In this document: in pieces, positions 24,001 through 34,563 of the stretch
How the letters are laid out: each line of letters begins with the position of its first letter
Position numbering within the stretch: the first letter of the stretch is position 1
NCBI GenBank assembly: GCA_034509495.1
Contig: CM067503.1
Coordinates: 18,260,600 to 18,324,599, forward strand
Source of the DNA: Acestrorhynchus altus
Lineage: Eukaryota > Chordata > Actinopteri > Characiformes > Acestrorhynchidae
Reading direction: 5' to 3'
DNA length: 64,000 nucleotides
Made by a program: the position numbers and the translations under genes
Notes under the pieces: model-generated
The model's input: the letters and a program-made list of their open reading frames with translations, nothing else
Database searches by the model: none
What the model was told of the DNA's origin: nothing

Positions 24001-27000
24001 AAACAGCATAAGGCATCAATGGTTGGAAATAATTGCAGCAGAGGACCAATTTGGAAAGAGGCAAGGATCTTCTTTATAGGAGAGATGGCATTCTGATAAC
24101 ATCGCAGCAATTCTCTCATATAGAATAAGATAAATCATATAACCTTAAAATGGGCTAAAACCAAGGGGTTTTGGTCAGCCCAACAAATATTACCAGGACC
24201 ACAGACCTTAATTAGCTTGTTGCAAAAGTTTTTTATACAACTTTTGTTCACCAGGTCCAGTACAAAAAAAAATATGAACAGACGAAAGGGCAATGTCACT
24301 TCTCCTTGGACACAGCAGAACAACTACACCATAAAGACAATAGTGTCCTGCACAGCCAGGTAATCGAATGAATTTGTCATTTTCCTGATTTGATTTCAAG
24401 CAAGGTACAACGAATGAAATGGAATGAAATGTTTTGAAAAATGTCTAACCATACGAAACAATACTGTAACATACGGACAGACTGTATAAAATGTAAAGCA
24501 AAAAAGGAATAAAAACAGATAGATAGCAATATCCACAAACCATATACCATTCATGACATGAACACAGCTCTCTATTCATCACTATTTAACATCTACTGAT
24601 CACATGTTCCAGTAGCACTGCTGTGTCTGATCCACTCGTACAAGTGTAACACACTAACACTCCAAAACCATATGTCACTGCCAATGACCCACCACTCACC
24701 ACCTGTGGTGGTCCTATGGAGTCCTGACCTTTGAAGATTTGAAGTGAAAGGAGGACAACAATGTATGCAGAGAAACAGATAAACTACAGTCTGTAATTAT
24801 AGAGGTAGTGTTCCTATGATAAAATGAACAATGTGTCCAACTGCTTTTGGACTTAAACATTTAGTACCATAGACGTATGTCATATTATTCAGCATATAGT
24901 ATGTTCATTTAGACAACCTTTGTGTTTAATCTTTGTCAATTCCAAATGTTAAAATAGGTAAAATACAAACAGGAATATGAAAAGAACAAGGGCAAACTGA
25001 AGATGCAGTTTGCTGAGACACAGTTCTACAGAGTGTCCAGGGAGGCTCAGAAAATGCAGAGTAAGGTGATGGCCATTCTTATTATTTGGGTTTGCTTAAT
25101 TATTCCATGTTATTTGTCTTAGTTGTGTTTGATATCATTGTAATGAATACAGTGAATTAGCATGTTTGTAATGAAATCTCCAAATTATGTGGGGTTTATG
25201 TGCTGATTTTTGCTCTTCCTCCATGTGCAGAAGGAGTATCGTAAGGAATATGATGACTGCATTAAAGGAAAAGTTCAGATGGATGTGGAACTAACACCGA
25301 GCTACCTCATAGCACGCAATGCCAACAGACTTCTGAGTGAGGTAAAGTCAACAGTTACTGTAGTGCTTGGTTAACGTGCAGTCTGCAGAGCAAATAATCG
25401 AGTAAGTTTGAATCTTAGATTTGATATGTGTTTGAGATATTGAGATGTGTTTATGTCAATACAATGTCAGCAATCCCGCCAAATGTAGCATGAGCTACAA
25501 TCCTCATAGGAACTGGTTAACTGTAAATGAGACCCCTGTCCAGGTGTAAAGAAGAAATACAAAAGTTTTGGAAGCTTCACTGTTTCACTGATGAACAAAC
25601 CAAACAAGCAATGTTCCATATTCCAGGGGTGGGGAATTGAGAGCTGGAGTCCAGTTCAGTTTGTTGATTTCTATGCTCCAGCACCAACTAAACCTGGCAA
25701 TTAAATAGTGAGCTGAATCATGTGTGCTTGAGCAGGAAAACTCTGCAGTAATCAGTAATCAGGGCCTCCGGGACTGGAGTTCCCCACCCCCACCGTAGGC
25801 AATCATTTATGGATGTATTCAGAAATGGAAATATAACACACGCCTAATGATACATCACCTATGCAGATTTATTTATATAACATATACAGTGACTTATAAC
25901 TATCAGTATGAAAGGTTTATCCAGAAAATGTTAATAACTTTCAAGGATGTTTAAATAGAATACATTTGGAAGGCAATGCTAAACGAATGTACTATATTTA
26001 ACGAACACACTTTACCACTTACTGCATTCTCCTAGTTTGCTTGTAGGTAGAGCATAATCTTGGAACATGCACTATTGTACTGAGTTGGAAACTGTATTCA
26101 CACTAGGGAAATTAGATTATTGTCTTGTTCAGGTTCATGTACATGAAAATAATGTTAATGTGAAATAATGTTAATGATGTCCTCACCTAGAAAAAAAATG
26201 ATGGAATATATTCTTTGTAATTTGTATGTATTTGGGGCAATATTACAAACGAGGTGTGATTTTATTAAAGATCCCACAGCTTTTGAAATGTATACTTCAT
26301 TTTTTGAAATGGCACTTTGTGGTAAAAATCTGAGCACAAACCACACACACAAAAAAAATAAATAAATGTTTTTTATAAAAGATTTACATTCTGTGTGGTG
26401 GTGACACTGATGAGCATTACATCATCCACTGGTGTACTTACTGCAAAACAACTAAAGACAACAAATAAAGTGCTTTAGGGTCAAATTTGAGCTTAAAAGA
26501 TACAGACATGAATGGGAATAATCAATCAATGGTTTATTAATTTCTTGATTTCATTTTCTGACAGAAGGAGTATTGTAAGGATTTGAAACAGGAGATCGTA
26601 GGGAAGCGTATGGATGTTGGCATTAATGCAGTGGAGATACAGAGGGCTATGAAGACATCAGAGATTACCAGCCAGGTGATTCACAACTTACACACACTCA
26701 GGCCTTCATCATACTGTTTGATTGTATTAATAATACATTTAACATTTTCTTTCCAGATCTGCCACTCACCTGAAATTAATCATTTCTCAACTTGGGCCTA
26801 AACCGAGACCCATTTGCCTTAGTATTACTGGGAGAAACCAAAAATTGTTTTATATTAGACAGTTAGAAGACAGCTGTCCATTCTTGTGTTAATACAGGTC
26901 ACACAGTAAAGAGTGGTAGCAGAGATTCATCACTGGCATTGAGCTCAGTATGGGTGCTGTAGCTGCACACTTACTCAAACACTCACACTCCTCAAATTGG

Positions 27001-28807
27001 CAAGTGGAAAAGTTCACCAGGACCCTCATACAGATCGTTTCTACCAAAAATCAAGTATATGAAAAGGAGCTTATCCTGCTGGAGTAAATGTCTGTATTTG
27101 ATTGCATTCAGTGACAAAAGCATTAATGATCACCACTCCACCTCAAACTCCAAAACTATTCCGAAAAGTATTGAATGGAGCACAATCATTCCAGTGAACA
27201 CAGTTCAACTGCTCCACAGCTCAATACAATACAAGGACCCTTTGGCTCCTGTTCAGGGTGGTGTGGGGGGTGTAGCTGAGTGGGAGAAAGCAAAGAAGGA
27301 AAGTTACTGTATTAGCCAGTGAGTTTAAAGATAGCAGCACATTTTAACAATTGGTGGATTGGATTGGTGAAGGACATGCCATGGACTAAGTAAGAGTCAT
27401 ACATTTTTTTAAGCTAAAAATGTAATTACATTAGTGCTGCAGTAATTAGGACAATAGCATTTTTTATTGTTGATAAATGAAGCCATGGCTTCTACTCTCC
27501 TTGGTCTGTCTTTCTAGCCAGCCATCCACTTTTCAACAGTGTGATTTATGTACAGTTTTTTGCAGTACATTTATGTGTATTTTCCAGAAAAAGTATAAGG
27601 ATAATGCAGAAAAATTGAAGTGTTTGTATGCCGTGGTGCCATACACACCAGAAATGGAGAGAGTCAAGATCAACCAGCACAACATCAGTTCAGTAAGTAA
27701 CACTTACTGTATTTTCTGTTTCTTTTGTCTCGTGGATATTTAGGTTTTTAGCAAACATGAGTTTTGATGGTTTTCTATGTGTACGTTTAACATGGTTTGC
27801 ATGTTTGTATTTATAGGTGAAATACTCTCGGGATGCAAAATGCCTGAAGAGACTGATGACCTCTGTTACTGACACTCCAGAGATTGTCCTTGCTAAAGAA
27901 AACACCAAGCGGATTAGCAATGTAAGTGTGTTTCCATTCACATTTTGGATGTTATATTCTAAAGCTTTTGACTTTTACTACAGGATCAAGCCTTTGCCCT
28001 AATGATTCAAACGATGCTCTTTTGGATTTCACATGGTGATTTTTATAAAGACAAAAAGCATTGTTTCAGTATTAGTCCATGGTACTGAATCCATCCCTGT
28101 ATTGCTAATTAAAGATCAGTTAATAACTGGACTTTTACATAGTTGTTCTTTGTGGTTTTGGTGCTCATGTGCCTTTACAGGTACTGTATAAAGAGGAGGT
28201 GGGCAGTGGGACACCAGTGAAGGACACCCTTGAAATGGAAAGAGTACGGAGGAATCAGAAGAACATCAGCTCAGTATGTGCAATAACTCAATATACTTGA
28301 AAAATTAGGACACCCCACGAAAACCTGTATAAACATATGAAGATCTGATCTTCATTTGAAGGTAATATGTATTACTGTTGTTTTCCCCGGTGCACACCCA
28401 TGAAAATCAGATTTATGCAGTTCTTTCTGATGGTTTACATCAACTGTAGGTCTTGTGATGACATTTAAGAATTGTTGGGCTTCTTTACACATCTTGTGTT
28501 CTGCTCTTGGGCTGCACTTGCTAGGACCTGGCCATGTTGGCAGTTGTTTTAACATTGTAATCATTTTGAGATATTCTTAAATCCCTTCCCAGACCCCTGT
28601 CTTATTTCTGAAGGCTTCAGTGAGCTCTTTAATTATCACAATGGTGATCCCACTAGCAACAATCAAGAGAACACCAAACTAATGTCTGAGGTTTAAATAA
28701 GACAGCCTCCAAAGTAATCTCTAACCATGGTCTTATCGTCTGAAGCTGATGTGTTTCACCCAATTCTAATTTTAGACATTTTAAGTAGTGATAAATAATA
28801 ATAATAA

Positions 28808-28838
<31 letters not shown>

Positions 28839-28899
28839 AAGAAGAAGAAGAAGAAGAAGAAGAAGAGAAGACTAAGACCTAAGAAGAAGAAGAAGAAGA

Positions 28900-28956
<57 letters not shown>

Positions 28957-31900
28957 GAAAAGGAAGTAACTTTTTATCACAAGGAAATAAAATTTTTGTT
29001 AATGACATTTCACAAATTGTAAAAGTTATTTCTTCGGGTTTAATGTGTATTACCTCCTTCAGTCTCTCAAATGAAGATCAAATGTCCACATGTTTAAATA
29101 TGTTAAAAAAGACAAAGGTTTTCATGAGACCTCCTGTTTTTTTCAAACGACTGTATATAATGTGAACAGTTGTGGTGCAGAGTTTACATACACTCATCAT
29201 GGACAGTATAAGGACTAGATAAATTGATATAATCAAATTAAAACAATAATACACTCATGGTTTGCTCTATAATGTGGGGTAAAGAACCTGGTGTACTGTG
29301 GTTGTAGGCACGAGGCTGCGGGCAGTGCCAGTACCTCACAGTGAAGCTGGAACCTTAAGTGTTTTTTAAGTACGATGACATCACCGTTCTGCCCATTTAT
29401 TATTACATTTCAAGAATAAAGAGGACAGTGTTTGTTTCTCACCATTCCAGGAGGTTAAATAGCTCCATTCTATCAGGCACCCTGCTGCTAAAACACCTTC
29501 AGACTATGCCCTTCAGTCATGAAAGTTGAGGAACAGTCCATAATTGCCTATCAACACTTCTGATGCTGAATATTGCTGTGTTTTAAGAGTTTAGTGTACT
29601 TATGTGCAGTTAGCTGTGTATCACACAGCTCCAGGAGCCCGGGGCCGTGGGTTCGATCTCCACTCGGGTCACTGTCTGTGAGGAGTTTGGTTTATTGGTC
29701 AGGGTACTCCGGTTTCCTCCTGCATGCAAACACATGGCCATGCTGTATTTCCCCTAGGTTTGAGTGTGTATATGTGTGGCACCCTGTGATGAACTTCCTG
29801 TTTATTCCTGTTTAGGAGGTATTCCAGGTGGGCTCTGGGTTCACCCTGACCCTAACATCTCAGCCAATCACATTGCAGGGTCAGAATTACATTTGGTATA
29901 ATGATTATTTTAAGACCTATCATACATTCCCTTCCCTCAGGCAAAGTACCGTGAGAACTTTGAGCAGACACGTGGGAAAGGCTGCACTCCTGCACTGGAA
30001 TACCTGGGCGTTGGTGAGTAAGGAATGTATTATAGCCAATCGCAGTGTTGTCATAATGTACCGTAATGTTAAATATTAGTATTTTAAAATATTTAGTATC
30101 TTAAAGAAACTCAGCTTAGTTTATCCTTCCATTTACCCTGATTACTACACTGGGGTCTTGCAAAGGCATAGCAGACTGAATGGACAGTCATAGACTAGTT
30201 GCCACTGAATACAAGTCAAGTGATATTACTTCTAGTTACTGATCAGTGATTTCCTTGCACTAGTAATTTAATTCACCTTTTATTGCTTCTAGAAAACGGT
30301 TGTCTAAAACTGCTCACCATTTGTGTTCAAGAACGACAGGTGTGGCGAACTAACCCTGGATCCATATTTGATTTTGATCCTATGGAGGATGATATTCAGT
30401 CTCAAAGCCTGCGCAGAATGTCTGGTACTGCTGCACCTACAGCCGCACATGCACACACATCTCCAGCCAAATATAATAAAAACCTGTAATTCTTTCTATT
30501 AAAGCAACAATCTTTCCTTTAAAGCACAGCCTCAGAATCATTGCGATGTTAAATTGACTATCAGGCAGAATGGAGACTCTATTATTGCGACTCCAGTCTG
30601 GAAGGTTGCTGTAACTTTGGTGGAGGCTGATTCCGTAAGGTTCAGCTTTTCAATAAATGCAGCTTATAATCAAAAACCACTGCTCCTGATGGTTCTGGAG
30701 GCAGCTCTACCTCTGCGGCAGAACAAATGGAATTTACAATATGCAATAACCAATTCAAATAAGCAGTGGGCGAGAATATTTTATTAAAGACGTTCTTTAT
30801 GTTTGTTGGTTACTTTAAAAACTGCACTGAAAACTAATTAAGTAGCTTCTAGAGCAGCATTTCACTGCATTTCACCCCTTTTTTTTTTACAGCATGCCCA
30901 CATGAAGTTTTCACACGACACACTTCAGACACATCTTCAGCAGTTTTAATGCTCATGTTCAGTATTCCTGACAATTTGCCTACACATTACTTAACTAGCC
31001 ACATAACAAGCAAGCAACAAATGCCATAAAGCCAAAAGAAAATGTCATAGATGCGAGCTGGCTAGACGTCTGAGAAACCAGCCCCATAGAAAAATAATCC
31101 TTGTGAATCGCCCACCTTTCATCCACATATAGGGGGAGCAGATACACATTTCTCAGACTCTACTGATATTTTAATTATTTATATTCTGAAACAGTGTATA
31201 GGTCATACATTGGTTATACTCTGCTTCAGAGGCAGGGCTGCCTCCAGACCACTTTTGAGTAGTAATTTTTCAAGTAAGTGTACATGCACATGCACAGCTG
31301 TCCAAGATGGCATGATGCTGCTTTAAACTGAATAATGTATTAATGTGAAAGCTGTAGCATTCTGTGTTTAGAATTTAGCTCAAGAAGCTTAAACAAGCTG
31401 GCTGTAGCCCTTAATGTCTCTCCTGATATCAGTGATGTTCAGGGAGAACTGAATGAAATGGCTACAGAAAAATGTGAAATGCAAGTTTTCAGCTACAAAT
31501 ATTTGCAATAACCGTCCCTCCAGCAGGAAGTGTAAACTCTACGTTAATCAGTCTACCTGGAAAACTTCAACCTCACCACACTATTTATTGGGTGATTATA
31601 AAGGATTACTGTTTATCTTAGGATTTTAGGACTGGAATGATTTCTTTCTTCTTTCTCTTTATGATATTTTTATTATATAATTATGTTTTGTGTGTATAGC
31701 TCTTCTCTCTACATAATTTTATTTTATTTCCTTTGTATAAATATCTGTCTAAGAACGTGTGTGTGTGTGTGTGTGTGTGTGGGTATTAGAGCGGTCTAAT
31801 CGTGTGAGCAGGCAGCAAGCAGGGAACTGCATGACGTCTTGTGCCCCGTCTGTGTGCAGCTCTGACCTATGGGGTGAGGAGAGTGTGTCATGCAGTAGCA

Positions 31901-32962
31901 GCACCTCTACATTGCAGAACACAGCTAGTACAGGCAAGTAAACACACACACATTTATTTGTATAGCACCTTTTCATAACTGATGATGATCATCACACAAA
32001 ACAAGGGATAAAGACATAAGATAATTAGATTCCATGTAATGTCTACATTGTCAGTGATGGCAGATGGGCAACTAGTCCAAAGCAGGGTGGGAAACTAGCC
32101 CACTAGTCCAGTAGGGTGTCAGGGGAGCTGAATGTCCAATCCTGTCAGCCTGGGTCAATGAGCCATCATTAAGTCACCAAAGGTATAGTTAGTGTTTAGA
32201 TTTCTGGAGAACAGAGAATGTCTTGGAAAAGCTCACACTGGTATAAGCTGAGGTATTATTTCTTGAGTGAGGTTGAACTCTGGCCAGTGTTTTCATGGCA
32301 AGGAGTTTGAGTGAGGCCCAATAGTGCCGACTATTTCCAGAAGTGCAGGAATTCAACACTTTTTGATCAGCAGTGTCTTTGTCTCATGTCTCTTCACCTT
32401 TTTCTGTTCACGCATTCATTTCTTGTGTCTGGTGAATGTGTACTCCAGCTTCTGCTATTTCAGACGATATCCAGCAGAGCAGCCACTGCCACCAACAACG
32501 ACCCCATCATCAGCAAGTCAATGCCCACCTTCACCAAATCAGCATGAAGACTGCCCAAACTGGTCATTCCACTCCTCTTCTGGACATCATGGTGAGATCT
32601 CATCTTGACTTTGCGTTGCTTTTCATTTTGTAATATGGACACCATCACCATACCTGTACATGATGTTCCGTGACTTACACGGGGCACAAGCCTCCACAGC
32701 CTCGATAGATAATACTGTAATAAACAAAATGGTGAGCTGCTAATTTCAGTGTTAAACTGTTATTTTGTGCCATTTTCTTAAACAGACCGTGTATCGTGCT
32801 CTGTATGATTATGCAGCTCAGGATCCTGATGAGGTCTCCTTTCAAGATGGTGATGTCATCATAAGTGCACAGCCAGTCGATGAGGGCTGGATGTATGGCA
32901 CTGTCCAGAGAACAGGAAAAGCTGGCATGCTCCCTGCAAATTACGTGGAGTGCTTAAGTTAA
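14441..32962 (+). CDS. nebl: Nebulette-type nebulin-repeat/SH3 protein
   Basis: Nebulette is a nebulin-family protein that binds actin thin filaments and Z-line partners. In-frame exons: 14441-14515, 14624-14689, 15332-15439, 16858-16968, 17084-17194, 17586-17690, 18024-18134, 18644-18754, 18980-19090, 20660-20770, 21435-21536, 21907-22005, 23023-23136, 24255-24359, 24958-25065, 25231-25341, 26565-26675, 27588-27692, 27817-27921, 28181-28273, 29941-30013, 30293-30424, 31790-31933, 32464-32591 and 32786-32962. They total 2,727 nt, or 908 aa. Exons 3-20 are phase 0 and each codes one 31-38-residue repeat starting near [KVN]xY[KR]. Then come VWRTNPGSIFDFDP, a Ser/Gln/His-rich linker and an SH3 domain. 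Nebulette is preferred over nebulin for its single short repeat set and the matches LHHKDNSVLHSQ and QVKYKQEYEKNKGK. Least certain: the first exon, the 30293 boundary and the GC donor after 31933. Human nebulette is about 1,014 aa as I recall. Confidence 0.9.
14757..15110. repeat. Dispersed repeat, family A copy 2
   Basis: In the second nebl intron. It starts with 'caacatttatttgtatagcg' and continues with the same ordered words as the copies at 5500-5840 and 31950-32240 (ggggacattggacccc, acacagttggtgatggtggg, gggaaaccaatccaggtcc). A (CA)n tract follows. Confidence 0.7.
15151..15202. repeat. (CA)n microsatellite
   Basis: CA dinucleotide array with two early interruptions, in the second nebl intron. 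Confidence 0.95.
15640..15915. mobile_element. MITE family B copy
   Basis: The wording 'ccatcattccagaaagcaca', 'ccactgctccacagct', 'cacatctgtgtcagg' and the terminal 'tttggacatatagt' belongs to a family of small DNA transposons with 'caatacttttgtccatatagtg' type ends. Related copies lie near 27090, 35080, 51250 and 62030. Confidence 0.6.
16014..16092. repeat. Compound (CT)n(TA)n microsatellite
   Basis: A CT run switches directly into a TA run of about 45 bases in the third nebl intron. Confidence 0.95.
16109..16254. mobile_element. Hairpin-like palindromic MITE
   Basis: The two halves are inverted copies: the left starts 'agtgtgtagtacacaactgg' and the reverse complement of the right starts 'agtatgtagtacacaattgg'. 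A second matching block is inset (agagttcagaggc against agagtttagaggc). The roughly 146-bp unit could fold as one long imperfect hairpin. It lies directly next to the TA microsatellite in the third nebl intron. Confidence 0.65.
16630..16740 (-). mobile_element. tRNA-derived SINE, antisense
   Basis: On the minus strand this reads 'ggggcagctgtgacctggtg', then 'gcagccttgtgactgg' and 'ctgaagtgcccttgagc'. The same SINE is found in sense orientation at 56094-56280. The head matches a widespread fish tRNA-SINE as I remember it. Confidence 0.65.
19676..19930 (+). mobile_element. tRNA-derived SINE (old copy)
   Basis: Contains a B-box-like 'gtgggtttgattctcac' followed by 'cactgtctatgaagaatttgg', 'ccagtgaggggctggttcc' and 'tgggtatggtctagacc'. 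This is the same word order as the better-preserved copy at 29600-29860. Located in the long intron after the seven-repeat block of nebl. Confidence 0.6.
21014..21086. repeat. (CA)n microsatellite
   Basis: Uninterrupted CA array of about 73 bases in the nebl intron before exon 21435-21536. Confidence 0.97.
21138..21262 (+). mobile_element. Fragment of a Tc1/mariner-family element
   Basis: The wording 'attgcatgaactgtttagg', 'aattacatccattttaatc' and 'cgtaattggacaatcgg' matches the terminal region of a fish mariner-like family that I also see as a longer relic at 41582-42255. No coding sequence is left. Confidence 0.5.
21622..21735 (-). mobile_element. 3' tail of a retroelement with (ATTAG)n
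   Basis: An ATTAG pentamer array is followed by 'ggaactttcttgatcc' and 'gggagggttccctgagggaa'. This is the same 3' tail family as 4333-4440, in the same (minus) orientation, with a different pentamer variant. Confidence 0.65.
23286..23809. repeat. TATGG/TATGT pentanucleotide satellite array
   Basis: About 520 bp of TATGG repeats with interspersed TATGT, TATGTA and TAAGG variants. It opens with a purer TATGT block (about 23330-23388) and then shows a higher-order pattern built on words such as 'tatgtaaggtatggtatgg'. It lies in the nebl intron between the exons ending 23136 and starting 24255. Open frames through it are repeat artefacts. Confidence 0.97.
25624..25792. mobile_element. Small hAT-like MITE
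   Basis: The left end 'caggggtggggaattgagag' and the reverse complement of the right end 'ggggtggggaactccagtcc' form an inverted repeat around about 170 bp in a nebl intron. The style of ends suggests a hAT-type MITE; no clean target duplication is visible. Confidence 0.6.
27090..27245. mobile_element. MITE family B fragment
   Basis: The words 'caatcattccagtgaacac' and 'caactgctccacagctc' parallel the copy at 15640-15915. Only an internal part is recognisable. Confidence 0.45.
28793..28957. repeat. Compound (AAT)(AAG)(AAC) trinucleotide array
   Basis: A short AAT run passes into AAG repeats, a small interruption (about 28865-28880), more AAG, then a pure AAC block to about 28956. Poly-K/poly-T and poly-V/poly-F frames here are artefacts. 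Located in the nebl intron between exons 28181-28273 and 29941-30013. Confidence 0.97.
29600..29860 (+). mobile_element. tRNA-derived SINE
   Basis: A B-box-like 'gtgggttcgatctccac' is followed by 'cactgtctgtgaggagtttgg', 'ctccggtttcctcctgc' and 'tccaggtgggctctgggttc', the layout of a common fish SINE. It sits immediately upstream of the shortened last nebulin-repeat exon of nebl. Confidence 0.7.
31756..31781. repeat. (GT)n against a nebl splice acceptor
   Basis: The array runs to within eight bases of the acceptor used by nebl exon 31790-31933. It therefore replaces the usual pyrimidine tract with alternating TG (followed by gggtattag). Confidence 0.9.
31950..32240. repeat. Dispersed repeat, family A copy 3
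   Basis: Begins with 'acatttatttgtatagcacc' and contains 'cagtgatggcagatgggc', 'gggtgggaaactagccc' and 'gtcaatgagccatcatt', in the same order as the other two copies. It starts just after the unusual GC donor of nebl exon 31790-31933. Confidence 0.65.
32786..32962 (+). other. nebl: nebl terminal exon: SH3 domain
   Basis: The last 58 residues form a complete SH3 domain ending at the TAA at 32960-32962. Visible hallmarks are the ALYDY motif, the acidic RT loop (AQDPDEVSF), the conserved tryptophan in DEGWMYGTV, and the terminal MLPANYVE motif. In the family this domain binds proline-rich Z-disc and actin-regulatory partners such as palladin/zyxin-type proteins (general knowledge). Confidence 0.95.
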
Positions 32963-33435
32963 AATGGACAGTCAGGTTTATTCACACCAGCACATCTGTT
33001 TCAGCGTTAGTGCTTACGTATATATTACACTTGTGTTCATACAGAATTTTGTGCACATTCGTTTTCTCCTCATGTATTAATGAACTTGAATATTTGTATT
33101 GTTACTGTATATTTTCTTATTGCTGTGCTAAGAATGATCAACAAATAGGACTGGACAACAACAGGCCAGAGTCTACAATTAAACATCTGAACTATTTGAA
33201 TTATAAGGTAGGTCAGGCTCATATGTAAAGGACAGGTATAAAATCAATGAGTGTATGCGTGCATGTGAGTATTTCTTTTTGACTGCCATGTTTTTGGATG
33301 TGGACAGAGCTGTTTGCCACAGCATTGCGGGGTAATGAAGGTGACATGTCACTATGTTTACATTTTTGGACCTTAAAAGCTGACTGAACTGTCTTATGTA
33401 TTTGAATGATATTCACTTGACATTTAATGGGTTTT

Positions 33436-33441
33436 AATAAA
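33436..33441 (+). terminator. nebl polyadenylation signal (candidate)
   Basis: First AATAAA downstream of the nebl stop, 474 bases away. Cleavage shortly after would give a 3' UTR of about 0.5 kb, ending before the Tc1-like relic. Confidence 0.55.
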
Positions 33442-33689
33442 TATGCATTTCATTTGAGATAGCTTTACTACATGAGTAATTGACTGTATGAGTAATAGAC
33501 CCATAACTATTCATTTCTCATATTCAAAGTTCAAGTTTTAAACACAGATTCAGACCAAGGGTAAAGCATCTGGGCTTGCAAAATGTAAACTAGCCATTTA
33601 TGATTTCTTGGACTTCTCCATTGATTGCTGACTAAGAAAATGTGGTCTGATTATTCAAAATTAAATGTGCACATTTCTGTCTATAAAAA

Positions 33690-34340
33690 GTAAACAAACC
33701 CTTGTATATAGTAACTTATTAATCCCTTTAGCAGTAATCACCTCCACCAAACATGTCCTTCAGCTACAAATAATTATTTGAGGAGGAATTTTGGTTCACT
33801 GTTTCCTGAAAATGTATTTAAATTCATCAGTGCTTCATGGAATGCTTGTGTGCAGAGCCCTCTTCAGGTCATGCCACAGCATCTCAACAGGGTTATGTTC
33901 AGGGCTCTGACTTGGCCCTTCCAAAGCACAAATTTTCAACCATTCTTTAGTTGATTAACTTGTATTCTTTGGATCATTGTCTTCTGGCATCACCTAAAGC
34001 CTCTCCAGCTTAAGAATATGACTTTGATGCACCTCTGAAAACATTTCCTTATTGATCACAAGGCATCTTTCCACTAAGGTAGTAAAGCAGCCCCAAACCA
34101 TGACGCTCCCCTCCAACATGCTTCACAGATGGGATGAAGTTTTGGTATTAGTGTGCAGTTTTTCATAACACCAGCTGCACTACAGAACATCAAGTTGGTC
34201 TTCAGCAAATCTGAGGCCACTGTTTTTTTTTGTTTGTTTTTTAAACCATGAACACCATCTGCAAATACATCTACTAGGTTTTTGATCATTTAATAAAAGA
34301 ATATTTTGAGATACTGGATTTCTGGTGTTCATAAGCCATA
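33690..34340 (-). mobile_element. Degraded Tc1/mariner-type relic
   Basis: Antisense transposase-derived wording is recognisable: 'gccacagcatctcaacaggg', 'cagggctctgacttggcc', 'ttggatcattgtcttctggc' and 'ccatgacgctcccctcc'. These recur across fish Tc1-like relics as I remember them. There is no open frame of useful length. It lies in the convergent gap between nebl and vps13b. Confidence 0.55.
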
Positions 34341-34489
34341 CTGATCAACATTTAAGCAAACATTTAGGCTTGGAATTTCACTTGTATCATGTGTATTGAT
34401 TATACTATTATAGTTTCCCTTTTTAAGATGAAATTGTGATCATAAATTAGCTGATATTCAAATTTTTTGAGATGCACTAGTATATATAT

Positions 34490-34490
<1 letters not shown>

Positions 34491-34560
<70 letters not shown>
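34491..34560. repeat. (CT)n(CA)n microsatellite
   Basis: A short CT run leads into about 60 bases of CA, in the nebl-vps13b intergenic gap. Confidence 0.95.

Positions 34561-34563
<3 letters not shown>

Noticed and set aside
28781..29165. Poly-lysine/poly-threonine and poly-valine/poly-phenylalanine frames
   Set aside because: Artefacts of the AAG/AAC trinucleotide array in a nebl intron.
29600..29860. B-box-like sequence considered as a tRNA gene
   Set aside because: Only the B box is tRNA-like; no cloverleaf can be assembled and the downstream body is that of a dispersed SINE.
14441..32962. Gene considered to be nebulin proper (neb) and not nebulette
   Set aside because: Nebulin has over a hundred repeats in super-repeats before its SH3. 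Here the whole gene has about 18-19 repeats, a short acidic start and repeat wording closer to nebulette.
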